Shown here: piece by piece, positions 41,069 to 49,587 of the stretch
Layout of the letters: the number at the start of each line of letters is the position of its first letter
How positions within the stretch are numbered: the first letter of the stretch is position 1
NCBI GenBank assembly: GCA_034506175.1
Contig: JAPDQB010000037.1
Location: 1 to 64,000, forward strand
Origin: a candidate division KSB1 bacterium
GTDB lineage: Bacteria > Zhuqueibacterota > Zhuqueibacteria > Zhuqueibacterales > Zhuqueibacteraceae
Length of the DNA stretch: 64,000 nucleotides
Direction of reading: 5' to 3'
Program-made: the position numbers and the translations under genes
Notes under the pieces: generated by a model
The model's database searches: none
What the model was told of the DNA's origin: nothing
The model's input: the letters and a program-made list of their open reading frames with translations, nothing else

Positions 41069-43408
41069 ATGAACGATGACTTGAAAAACTTGCTGGGCGC
41101 CATCGATCAGCGCCTGCACAAACCATCAGCGTCTCCCGCAAAACAAGCAGAATTGCGCGAGGCCCTGCAAAAGCATTTTGGCTACGCCGATTTCAAGCCG
41201 CAGCAGGAAGCGATCATCACCGCGCTGCTCGAGCGCCGCTCCCTGCTGGCGGTGCTGCCGACCGGTCATGGCAAGTCGCTGTGCTACCAACTGCCGGCGC
41301 TCGTGCAAGAGGGTTTGACGGTGGTGGTCTCGCCGCTTATTTCTTTAATGAAAGATCAGATTGATCAGTTGCGCCACCGCGGCATCAATCAGGTAGCGTT
41401 CATCAACAGCTCGCTGTCGCTCGCCGAACAGCGCCATGAAATGACGCGCGTCAAAGACGGCGTCGTCAAACTGCTCTACGTTGCGCCGGAGCGCTTTCGC
41501 AGCCGCGCCTTTGCTGAAGAGTTGGCGCGCTGCCGGTTGAGCCTGTTCGTTATTGACGAAGCGCATTGTGTCTCGCAGTGGGGCCACGATTTTCGGCCGT
41601 CGTATCTCGCGCTGCGGGAAACGCTGCGTCTGCTGCAACCGCCGGCGGTGGCGTTGTTCACCGCCACTGCCACGCCCGAAGTTGAAGCGGACATTTTGCA
41701 GCAACTCGGGCTCGCGCGTGTGGAAAAATTCACCGGCAGTGTGGCGCGCCCCAATTTGCATTTTCACGTACACAAAGTCGATTCGGAAGCCGGCAAATTT
41801 CACGCTCTTGCCAAATTGGCCGAAGAGTTTTCTGGGAAGGGAATCATTTACGTTAGCCGGAGGCGCGAGGCCGAGGAAGTTGCCGCGTTTCTGCAAAACT
41901 TGGGCATTGCCGCCGATTTCTATCACGCCGGGCGCAGCGACGCGGAGCGCCGGCAGGTGCAGGAAAGATTTTTTGATGACAGCGCCGACAGCCTGCGCGT
42001 GGTGGCGGCCACCAACGCTTTTGGTCTCGGCATCGACAAACGTGACATTCGTTTTGTCATCCACTTTAGCATGCCGGGCAGTCTCGAGGCCTATTATCAG
42101 GAAGCGGGGCGCGCCGGGCGCGATGGCCTGCCGGCGCAATGCCTTTTGCTCTATTGGGAGGAAGATCGCGGCTTGCAGGAATGGTTCATCAAAGAAAGCC
42201 TGTTGTCAAAAACCGATTTGTCAAAACTCCTGCGCGCGGTGGAAGCGACACCAGCGGTTGGAAAATTCCATTGGCTCGCGCCGGCGGATTTGGAGTGGCA
42301 AACCGGCTTGGATAACACCAAGCTCACGGTCGGACTCAGCCATTTGCAGCGGCTCGGCTTCATTCGGCAGCATCCGAACATTTGCCGCGAAGTCAAAGTC
42401 ACCGTGCATGGCGATTCGGAGCTTGCCACGGCAATAAAAAAAGCCGGCGGCGTGATCAACACCCGTGAGTTTTGCCGGGCGCATCAGTTTTCGCCGGTGG
42501 AATGGATGGGGCAGCTTTACGACGCGCAGTGGCGCGGCGATTTGCACTTTTCCGGTGTGGAAGATTGCTGGCTGGTTGAATGTCTGCGGCCCTCCGCCGA
42601 GCTTGTCGCGATCACCGAGACGCAGCTTGGCATGCACGATTTGGAAAGACAAAAGCAGCGGCGCTTGGAGCAGATGCTGTTGTATGCCATCACGCCGGAT
42701 TGCCGCGAGCTGATTCTTCGGCGCTATTTTGGCGAAGTCGTCGCGGAAAAGGATCGCTGCGGGCGTTGCGATAATTGCAATCCAACCCACAAGGCAACTC
42801 TTTCCTTCTCCACAACTCAACAAACTGCTGTTGATGAATATTTACAGCGAAGAGAAACGCCCGAACTCGCCGGCCCCGATCTCGATGGCGGTGTGGCGCT
42901 GGCTTTTCACACCTTCATTCAAAACGGCGAGCACTTTCATACAGAAGTCGGCGCTCGCGTTCACGCCTTCAAATATCAAGGAGAGAAGGCGCAGGTTGAA
43001 TGGCTGCTGGAACGGGCGTTGAAAATGCTTGCCGCGCATCCCTTGTTCAAGGAAGTCGATGCGGTAGTCTTTGTGCCCTCCACAAAAGGCGACAGATCGT
43101 ATGCGCCGGTGACTTTGTTGGCGGAAAATCTTCGACAGCAGCTTGGCGTGCGCGCGGCGTTTCAATTGGGCAAAACGCGCGCGACGCGCCCGCAGAAAGA
43201 AATGGTGACGCTCGAGCAAAAACGCCGCAACGTTGCTGGCGCTTTCGCCGTGCATGCGCCCAGCGTAAAAGGCCGGCGCATTTTGTTGGTCGACGACATC
43301 TACGATTCCGGCGCGACGATCAACGAATGCGCGCGGGTTTTGAAAGCAGCCGGCGCCAATAAAATTTACGCGCTGACATTAACCAAAACCAGCCATACGG
43401 CTAAATAA
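41069..43408 (+). CDS. RecQ helicase fused to a ComF-like phosphoribosyltransferase domain
   Basis: 779 residues. Residues about 25-350 are a RecQ helicase core: FKPQQEAIITALL, Walker A VLPTGHGKSLCYQLPAL, DEAH box VIDEAHCVSQWGHDFRPSYL, and RVVAATNAFGLGIDKRDIRF, YYQEAGRAGRDGLPAQCLLL. A RecQ-C zinc site CGRCDNC lies near residue 568. Instead of an HRDC domain the last 190 residues look like ComF: HAFKYQGEKAQVEWLL, VVFVPSTKGDRS, KTRATRPQKEM and the PRPP loop ILLVDDIYDSGATINE near residue 740. The fusion suggests nucleotide or DNA processing coupled to unwinding. It follows the Rad50-like gene by 82 bases. Confidence 0.9.
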   Translation: MNDDLKNLLGAIDQRLHKPSASPAKQAELREALQKHFGYADFKPQQEAIITALLERRSLLAVLPTGHGKSLCYQLPALVQEGLTVVVSPLISLMKDQIDQLRHRGINQVAFINSSLSLAEQRHEMTRVKDGVVKLLYVAPERFRSRAFAEELARCRLSLFVIDEAHCVSQWGHDFRPSYLALRETLRLLQPPAVALFTATATPEVEADILQQLGLARVEKFTGSVARPNLHFHVHKVDSEAGKFHALAKLAEEFSGKGIIYVSRRREAEEVAAFLQNLGIAADFYHAGRSDAERRQVQERFFDDSADSLRVVAATNAFGLGIDKRDIRFVIHFSMPGSLEAYYQEAGRAGRDGLPAQCLLLYWEEDRGLQEWFIKESLLSKTDLSKLLRAVEATPAVGKFHWLAPADLEWQTGLDNTKLTVGLSHLQRLGFIRQHPNICREVKVTVHGDSELATAIKKAGGVINTREFCRAHQFSPVEWMGQLYDAQWRGDLHFSGVEDCWLVECLRPSAELVAITETQLGMHDLERQKQRRLEQMLLYAITPDCRELILRRYFGEVVAEKDRCGRCDNCNPTHKATLSFSTTQQTAVDEYLQRRETPELAGPDLDGGVALAFHTFIQNGEHFHTEVGARVHAFKYQGEKAQVEWLLERALKMLAAHPLFKEVDAVVFVPSTKGDRSYAPVTLLAENLRQQLGVRAAFQLGKTRATRPQKEMVTLEQKRRNVAGAFAVHAPSVKGRRILLVDDIYDSGATINECARVLKAAGANKIYALTLTKTSHTAK

Positions 43409-43410
43409 AA

Positions 43411-43447
43411 TTCGCAACGAAAAGGTAACCGCAACGAAAAAATTTTA
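43411..43447 (+). repeat. Single GCAACGAAA-type repeat unit
   Basis: TCGCAACGAAAAGG, then ACCGCAACGAAAAAA, directly after the RecQ-PRTase stop codon. It is the reverse-complement orientation of the unit at 38915 and matches the core of the arrays at 31335 and 32325. It closes the segment 38915-43447. Confidence 0.8.
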
Positions 43448-43453
43448 AATAAA

Positions 43454-44344
43454 ATGAGACCAGAAAACGTTCTGCGCGATTGGCTGCTCCTGCAAAGCCT
43501 CGAAGGCCTCGGCGGCCGCACCTACACGAAACTCATCGAGCGCTTCGGCTCGCCACAAGCGGCGATGCAGGCCACGAAAGAGCAGTTGCTCGCCATCCCC
43601 AGATTTCCGAGAAAAGTGGCCGAGCAGATGCCCGTGCTTGCCGGGCGGCGTGAGGAAGTCGAGCAATTGCTCTGCACGTTGCAAGATCAAGGCGTCGATT
43701 TCACGACGCTGTGGCACGAGGATTATCCTGAGATTCTGCGCGGCATTCCTGATCCGCCGCCGGTGATTTCGCTTTACGGAAAATTTTCTGAGCGCGATGC
43801 ACGCGCCGTTGCCATTGTCGGCTCGCGGAAGGCTTCGCCGCGCGGGATCGAGATTGCCGAAGGTTTTGGCCAGCGTCTCGCGGCCGCCGGGGTGACGGTG
43901 GTGAGCGGCTACGCGAAAGGCATCGACACCGCCGGCCATCTCGGCGCGGTGCAAGGTGGCGGCCGAACGATCATGATCTTGAGTCACGGCATCAATCATT
44001 TTCGCTTGCGCGACACGGGCTTCGAGTCGGTCGATTATTTGAAATCACACGGTGTTATTCTCTCGGAATATTTTCCAACAATGACGTGGACCGCCGGTGC
44101 GGCCATGGCGCGCAATCGTCTCATCGTCGGGCTTGCGAAAGCGGTGTTGGTTGTCGAATGCGGCGTGAAATCCGGCACGATGGATACGGCGGAACGGACG
44201 CAGAAAGCCGGCAAGCCCTTATTCGTTGTTGCATTTCAAGAGCCGGGGGAGAACGCGGCCGGCAACGCGGAACTGATCAAACAAGGGGCGATTCCGGTTC
44301 GGAGGTTCAAGGAGGTGGATCGAATATTGGAAGTCATCACGTAA
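43454..44344 (+). CDS. DprA/Smf-like DNA-processing protein
   Basis: 296 residues. A helical N-terminal part with a helix-hairpin-helix look (LLLQSLEGLGGRTYTKLIER) and a Rossmann-like DprA domain: AIVGSRKASPRGIEIAEGFG, TVVSGYAKGIDTAGHLGAV, and GAAMARNRLIVGLAKAVLVV, ECGVKSGTMDTAERTQKAGK. DprA loads RecA on incoming single-stranded DNA. The text differs from typical DprA (VSGLARGID, FPxRNRIIAGLS), and a C-terminal winged helix is missing, so it may be a divergent SLOG-domain relative. It begins six bases after the last GCAACGAAA repeat and follows the Rad50-like/RecQ genes, which hints at a shared role. Confidence 0.8.
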   Translation: MRPENVLRDWLLLQSLEGLGGRTYTKLIERFGSPQAAMQATKEQLLAIPRFPRKVAEQMPVLAGRREEVEQLLCTLQDQGVDFTTLWHEDYPEILRGIPDPPPVISLYGKFSERDARAVAIVGSRKASPRGIEIAEGFGQRLAAAGVTVVSGYAKGIDTAGHLGAVQGGGRTIMILSHGINHFRLRDTGFESVDYLKSHGVILSEYFPTMTWTAGAAMARNRLIVGLAKAVLVVECGVKSGTMDTAERTQKAGKPLFVVAFQEPGENAAGNAELIKQGAIPVRRFKEVDRILEVIT

Positions 44345-44379
44345 CACGACTTTCAAGCCGCAGCTTATCATGCGCAAAT

Positions 44380-46548
44380 TTATTTAACTCCCAGTTCCTG
44401 CAACAGAAATCCCGCGCCCGCGAATTTTTGCACCACCCACAGCACGTAGCGAATATCCACCGCAATCGAGCGGCTGTAGGCTGTGCTCCATTGATAGTCG
44501 TTGATCGTCGCTTCATAAGCGCGATCAAAATTCACACCCACCAGCTCGCCATTCGCATTCAGCACCGGGCTGCCGGAGTTGCCGCCGGTGGTGTCGGTGT
44601 CGTAGAGAATCGCCACTGGCACGTCTTGCAATTTCTCGCTTTTAAATCGGCCAAAATCTTTTGCGCGCCACAAATCGAGCAAGCCTGCCGGCGCGATGTA
44701 ATCTTCGTGGCCGCTCAGATTTTTTTGATAAACACCGGCAACTGTCGTAATCGGCGCGTATGCAACCGCATCATTCGGCGAGTAGCCGCGAATGCGGCCA
44801 AACGTCAAGCGCAGCGTGCCGTTCGCATCGGGAATAAATTCGGTTTGTTTCCACTGCTGCTTCACTTCGATCAACTGCGCAAACAGCTTGGCCAGCGCGC
44901 CTTGCCGGCCGCGCTCGGTTTCGCGATTCTTTTCCAGATCGACTTCCAGCGCTGCGGCAAACTCGATGAACGGATCGTTGAGGCGGCGGATTTCTTCCGG
45001 CTTCATCGTCATCAAGGATTTGAAAAACGCCGCATCGCGCAATCTCGAATTGGCATGCGCCTCTTCAACAAACTTGTCGATGGCCTCATCTGCCGCGCCG
45101 GCGGTCGATTTTTTTATAATCGTTTCGACCGCGTTGATTTTTTGGCCATCCGGCAGTCGGGCGGCCTTGCGAAGAATCTCTTTCAAAAAAAGCAGGTCAA
45201 TTTTATCGTTGCGGTCGGCATAAGCCAGCTCCAAACGGCTTTTGAGCGCCGGCAGGTTGCGGTTCATGTAAGCCGGCTCGCGCTGCAAGTCATCTTTTTG
45301 CAATTGCGCGGATAATTTGAACGCCGTGTAGCCGGCGCTCAACAAAATCGAGCTGCCGGTAATTTGCCCAAGAATGTGATTGCGATTCGCCTCAGCCATG
45401 ATTTCGCCATAAATTCTGTCGATCTCCGGCAACACCGCGCCGTATTGCGCCTTGCGTTTGACATCACTGTCAATGAAAGCTTGCAGTTCTCTTTCCTCCT
45501 GCCGTTTTTTGGCGAGTAAATCGAGCCGATGAAAACCTTGCAGCTTGCCGCGATAGTTTTTCATGCGATTCGCCAGGCCTTTGATACGGCTGCTCAAGCG
45601 AATCGCCACTTCCGAATTGTCTTTGCCGGCGGCTTCCATCATGTCGATTTGCCAGGCAAACCAATCCGCATGAAACGGCAAAAAATATTTTTGGTGATAT
45701 TCGTAAAAAGCCGCGGGCTGATGCCGAAACGTGCGGCCGGGATAGCCGAGAATGAACACGAAATCGTTTTCATTCACTCCCTGCGGCGCAATTTTCAAAA
45801 AGCGGCGCGGTTTGTAAGGCACATTGTCGGGAGAATATTCAGCCGTCGATCCATCTTTGGCGACGTAGGCACGCATAAAAGAAAAATCGCCGGTATGTCG
45901 CGGCCACACCCAGTTGTCGGTTTCCCCGCCAAATTCGCCGATGCTGCGCGGCGGCACGTACACCAGGCGCACATCTTTGATGTTGCGGTAAATAAAAAGA
46001 ACATACGTTTTGCCGGCAAACATCTCCGCCACTTCGGCGCGAATGTCTTTGGCCTTCGCCTCTTCCGCCGCAACGATTTCCTTCATCTTCTGCTCAAAAG
46101 CTCTGGCGCGTTCCGCAAAATTCATGTTTTCTTGCGCCGCGCTCAACACTTCGGCGGAAACGTCACGATACGATTCGGTGATGCGACAGGTGTAGCCTTT
46201 CGCCGGAATCTCTTCCGGGCGGTGGCGCGAGAGAAAGCCGTTGGTGAGATAATCCTTCTCCGCCGTGCTCGCCGCCTGCACCGCGCCAAACGCGCAGTGA
46301 TGGTTGGTCAAAATCAATCCCTCATTTGACACAAACGAGCCGGTGCACCCTCCCACCTGCACGATGGCATCGACCAAGCTCACGCCTTGCGGATTGTACA
46401 AATCTTTCGGCGCAATCTTAAAGCCTTTCGCCTTCAGATTCAACTTGTGAATCTCCGACAGCGGGTACATGCCCTCGTCGGTGAAGGCGAGGGAGGTGAT
46501 CATGGCGATTAAAAAGGTACTCAAAAATATTTTCAATACGAGTTTCAT
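44380..46548 (-). CDS. S46-family dipeptidyl-peptidase (DPP7/DPP11-like)
   Basis: 722 residues, exported: signal peptide at residues 1-22 (LKIFLSTFLIAMITSLAFT). Chymotrypsin-like fold with a large helical insertion. Catalytic histidine in GLILTNHHCAFGAVQ, aspartate in the region around EFGGETDNWVWPRHTGDFSF, nucleophile serine in TGGNSGSPVLNANGELVGVN near residue 655. S46 peptidases remove dipeptides from N-termini in the periplasm of Bacteroidota and related phyla. It fits with the S9 peptidase at 11079 and the secreted matrixin for a peptide-using lifestyle. Confidence 0.93.
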   Translation of the reverse strand: MKLVLKIFLSTFLIAMITSLAFTDEGMYPLSEIHKLNLKAKGFKIAPKDLYNPQGVSLVDAIVQVGGCTGSFVSNEGLILTNHHCAFGAVQAASTAEKDYLTNGFLSRHRPEEIPAKGYTCRITESYRDVSAEVLSAAQENMNFAERARAFEQKMKEIVAAEEAKAKDIRAEVAEMFAGKTYVLFIYRNIKDVRLVYVPPRSIGEFGGETDNWVWPRHTGDFSFMRAYVAKDGSTAEYSPDNVPYKPRRFLKIAPQGVNENDFVFILGYPGRTFRHQPAAFYEYHQKYFLPFHADWFAWQIDMMEAAGKDNSEVAIRLSSRIKGLANRMKNYRGKLQGFHRLDLLAKKRQEERELQAFIDSDVKRKAQYGAVLPEIDRIYGEIMAEANRNHILGQITGSSILLSAGYTAFKLSAQLQKDDLQREPAYMNRNLPALKSRLELAYADRNDKIDLLFLKEILRKAARLPDGQKINAVETIIKKSTAGAADEAIDKFVEEAHANSRLRDAAFFKSLMTMKPEEIRRLNDPFIEFAAALEVDLEKNRETERGRQGALAKLFAQLIEVKQQWKQTEFIPDANGTLRLTFGRIRGYSPNDAVAYAPITTVAGVYQKNLSGHEDYIAPAGLLDLWRAKDFGRFKSEKLQDVPVAILYDTDTTGGNSGSPVLNANGELVGVNFDRAYEATINDYQWSTAYSRSIAVDIRYVLWVVQKFAGAGFLLQELGVK

Positions 46549-46665
46549 GGCCTCTCCTTAATCGTTGGGTTCGGCACGAAGCCAAGCTCGGCCAAATCTT
46601 CGTCTTCGTTGTAGTAATATAGTCGATTTGTTGTTGATGTTCAACCCAAAAATCACTGGGCAGGC

Positions 46666-48516
46666 TCACCCGGCATCAATGCCCTCCCATATTTCAGACA
46701 CTGGCCGCGTCTCACCAGCCATCACTTCTTTCCAACCTTGGCGGAAGCTATTCTCGGCAGACTCCAACTCCACAATTTTACGGACTACGCGCGTAAATAC
46801 AAAATGTTTTTTTACTCCATAGACTTTCTTGCCTTCCGCCTTCTCCAAGAAAAGCTCAATCACCCGCGGCGAGGCTTCTTCCTCATACACGTGATAAACA
46901 ACGCGATCTTTCTCACGTCGCAGCAGCCGCATGCCCAGCAAGCGTTCTTCATGCAACAACGCCCGCGCCAGCCAACTGCCAATCTCGGCTTCAGTGAGTT
47001 TATGCGAGAACCTGTAAATTTCGCCGGCTTGCGGAGTGAAATCGGGGAGGCAAGGAAAAGACAGCAAGTCTTGCAGCCTGAATGCTGCGTCACGGGGTGG
47101 CTGCGCATCCAAACGCGATTTGATAAAATTCAAAAAGCGCGCAATGCGAAAAAGTGTGACAAGATCGCAACGAGAAAATTGAGGTGTTTCGACTGGAAAA
47201 CAGGTCGAGCGTTGCAGAGCCAATTCCGGTGAAGGCAACAGGCCGCGTTCGAGGCATTGGCGATAACTCTCCGTGCCGGGCGTGGCGTAAAACACGCTGG
47301 GGCCGATGAGCACGGGCCGCTGCATGAGATGAACGATGGAATCGAGCATCTCTGCAATCGTCGAATCCGGCAAGCCGAGAATGACGTAGTTTACCATCTC
47401 CATGCCGGCAACTGCGGCCTTTTCGACGACGCGATCAAAGTGGCTGGTGGAGCCGGGGCGTTTGGTGGCGCGTTGCTGCTGTTTGTCGCTGGTGACCAGC
47501 GCGAGATTCAACGCGCGAAAGCCGGCGCGTTTCATTTCATCCACCAGCGGCTCGCTGATATTCGCGGCGGAAATGCCGTTCATCGCCAGCAGCTCGATCT
47601 GTTCTTTGCCAAATTCTTCGCGAATGGCGGCGAGAATTTTTGCCGCGCGTTTCTGGTCGAAACTAAAATTGTCGTCTTCGATGTCGAAAATCTCCGTACC
47701 ATATTTCTCCCGGCAGAGCTTGATTTCATCAATGACGCTGTGAATCGAGCGCGTGCGGAATTGGCGGCCGGCGGTAAGAAAAATCGAGCAGAAGGTGCAG
47801 TGATAAGGGCAGCCGCGGCTGGTGATGAGCATCGTCAAGCGTTTCCCGCCCAAAGTATATCGCGCCGGATCGATCAGCTCGCGCGCCGGCAACGGCACTG
47901 TTTCGATGTCCTCGATGAGATCGCCATGTTCGGGAAGACGCAGTTTGCCGTTTGCTTTATATCCGAGGCCGCAAATCGAGTCCATGGCGGAGAATCTGCC
48001 CTCATCAAGCGCGGCAACGAGTTCCGGCAACGTACGCTCGCCTTCGCCGAGTAGAACAAAATCGACGTTGGGATCAGAGAGCACCTGTTCGGGACAGGCA
48101 TTGACATGCGCGCCGCCCATGATGACGGGCCGCGCCGGGTCAAGCTCTTTAGCGATTGCGGCAACGCGCAAGGCTTCGCGATAAAAAGGCGTGAACAAAG
48201 ATGAAACGCCGATGACGTCGGCATTCGAGGCACGAAGGCGCTGGCGAATTTCTTCCCACGGCAAGCCGTAATGCCGGTAGTGACTGAAGAGCTTGAACGG
48301 GCTTAAATTGCCTGGGCGATAATAGCGCTTGAGATACGTAAACTCCGGCGGCACCTCGATGGTTTGCTTTTTCTCGGTTGCCTGGCAATCGAGAATTTCG
48401 GCTTCGATTCCAGCTTGCTTTAATGAAGCGGCAAGATAGAGCAGCCCCACCGGCATCGTGCGAATCGTGGTTTGATAAAAATCGGCGACCGGAGGCTGAA
48501 TCAAGAGCGCTTTCAT
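46666..48516 (-). CDS. B12-binding domain radical SAM protein
   Basis: 616 residues from the ATG giving MKALLIQPPVADF. A cobalamin-binding Rossmann domain (ALLIQPPVADF, GLLYLAASLKQAGIEAEILD, GVSSLFTPFYREALRVAAIA and VIMGGAHVNACPEQVLSDPN) is followed by a radical SAM barrel with the cluster cysteines in TSRGCPYHCTFCSIF near residue 230 and DIEDDNFSFDQKRA. The C-terminal 150 residues are of unknown fold. The class includes methyltransferases acting on unactivated carbons. It overlaps the Uma2 gene closely but no biosynthetic partner is visible, so the substrate is open. Confidence 0.92.
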   Translation of the reverse strand: MKALLIQPPVADFYQTTIRTMPVGLLYLAASLKQAGIEAEILDCQATEKKQTIEVPPEFTYLKRYYRPGNLSPFKLFSHYRHYGLPWEEIRQRLRASNADVIGVSSLFTPFYREALRVAAIAKELDPARPVIMGGAHVNACPEQVLSDPNVDFVLLGEGERTLPELVAALDEGRFSAMDSICGLGYKANGKLRLPEHGDLIEDIETVPLPARELIDPARYTLGGKRLTMLITSRGCPYHCTFCSIFLTAGRQFRTRSIHSVIDEIKLCREKYGTEIFDIEDDNFSFDQKRAAKILAAIREEFGKEQIELLAMNGISAANISEPLVDEMKRAGFRALNLALVTSDKQQQRATKRPGSTSHFDRVVEKAAVAGMEMVNYVILGLPDSTIAEMLDSIVHLMQRPVLIGPSVFYATPGTESYRQCLERGLLPSPELALQRSTCFPVETPQFSRCDLVTLFRIARFLNFIKSRLDAQPPRDAAFRLQDLLSFPCLPDFTPQAGEIYRFSHKLTEAEIGSWLARALLHEERLLGMRLLRREKDRVVYHVYEEEASPRVIELFLEKAEGKKVYGVKKHFVFTRVVRKIVELESAENSFRQGWKEVMAGETRPVSEIWEGIDAG

Positions 48517-48545
48517 GGCGAAATCCCAACGGCGAAACGGCGCGT

Positions 48546-49400
48546 TCATTGGCCGGAAGAATTCAAGCCGGCTTTGCCGCGCAGCTTTTCCAATTCGGCG
48601 CGCAAACGGGCGTTTTCTGCTTCGAGAATTTTTCGCGCTTCAGCTTCGGTATTCGCTCGCGTTTCAGCTTCGGCGCGGGCCTTGGCCTCGGCTTTAGCTT
48701 GCGCTTCGGCGGCGCGCGCGATGTCCGCAAATTTTTCCCGCTCTTCCATCGCCTTGTCCGGATCGATAACCATTTCGCCAGTTTTTGGATTGAAGAAGCG
48801 CAAAATATAAGGCGTGTCGGGATTATTGGTCGGCATTGCGCGCAGCTCTAGATTCAATTTGTCGCTGCTGAGGCGCCAGCCATAAAACCCATCCGCCGGC
48901 TGGTCAGGAAACAGCGCGAAGGGTTCGATTTCGCGTGGAACGTACTCGCCGCCGTCGAGCCGGTAGGCGCGGAAAGGCGGCTTGAGATATTGCCCAAACG
49001 GATCGAACAAGTAGTACTCTGCCACGCCGATTTCCGCATAGATGAGGCGTTTGCGGCCCAAATCGACTTCGCGGGTTTGGGGCGAGGTGACTTCGAAGAC
49101 CACTTGCGGCGGCTGTTTTTCTTCCCACATCTTATAGCTGCGCCGCTCTCGCTTCGGAACGTCCCACGCGACGTAAACGTCCGGCGCAAGGCGTTTTTTC
49201 GGGTGGCCTTCGCGATAGTACAGAAACATGTTGGCGCCGACACTAGTCTGTGGCTCGGCGCGAAACCACCAGCGCAAAGCAAAATACAGATAAAAGATTT
49301 GCAAAACGTGTATTCCGGTTTCGGCCATGGGCTCTCCATCTGAGTCAGGGTACTCGATTACGCGCTGGCGGCGAGGGGGTACAGTAAGCAATGTTGACAT
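48546..49400 (-). CDS. Uma2-family (DUF820) endonuclease-like protein
   Basis: 284 residues from the ATG giving MSTLLTVPPRRQ. The Uma2 fold is a PD-(D/E)xK relative: APDVYVAWDVPKRERRSYKM has the PDV motif, and VVFEVTSPQTREVDLGRKRL has the ExxS and lysine block, followed by YAEIGVAEYYLFDP. The last 70 residues form a charged coiled coil (KAMEEREKFADIARAAEAQA, then repeated AEA/ARA) ending in LRGKAGLNSSGQ. Such Uma2 proteins are often present in many copies per genome and their job is unknown. The gene is divergent from the isomerase-like gene. Confidence 0.85.
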   Translation of the reverse strand: MSTLLTVPPRRQRVIEYPDSDGEPMAETGIHVLQIFYLYFALRWWFRAEPQTSVGANMFLYYREGHPKKRLAPDVYVAWDVPKRERRSYKMWEEKQPPQVVFEVTSPQTREVDLGRKRLIYAEIGVAEYYLFDPFGQYLKPPFRAYRLDGGEYVPREIEPFALFPDQPADGFYGWRLSSDKLNLELRAMPTNNPDTPYILRFFNPKTGEMVIDPDKAMEEREKFADIARAAEAQAKAEAKARAEAETRANTEAEARKILEAENARLRAELEKLRGKAGLNSSGQ

Positions 49401-49503
49401 AGCCTTCTCACCAGGATAGATTAATGATTGGCAGTTTTTCGCAACAACGCAATATAAGCAAAAAACGGCTGGCAAACAAGACCGTTTTCATGATAAAAAC
49501 AAT

Positions 49504-49532
49504 TTGACAATCACCGCCGGAATTGTTATGAT
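49504..49532 (+). promoter_or_regulatory. Consensus-like sigma-70 promoter
   Basis: TTGACA (49504-49509), 17-base spacer, TATGAT (49527-49532). This is the best -35/-10 pair noticed in the window. It points at the fucose-isomerase-like gene, with a transcription start expected near 49539 and the start codon at 49588. It also rules out the longer open frame that begins at 49504. Confidence 0.7.
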
Positions 49533-49587
49533 GAACGTCACGAACATGCGTATTTGTCAACCGGCTAACTCAACCAGTGATGAGTCC

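Noticed and set aside
49504..49587. Start of the fucose-isomerase-like gene at 49504
   Set aside because: The first bases of that frame are the -35 box of a near-consensus promoter; the next ATG, 49588, opens the conserved part.
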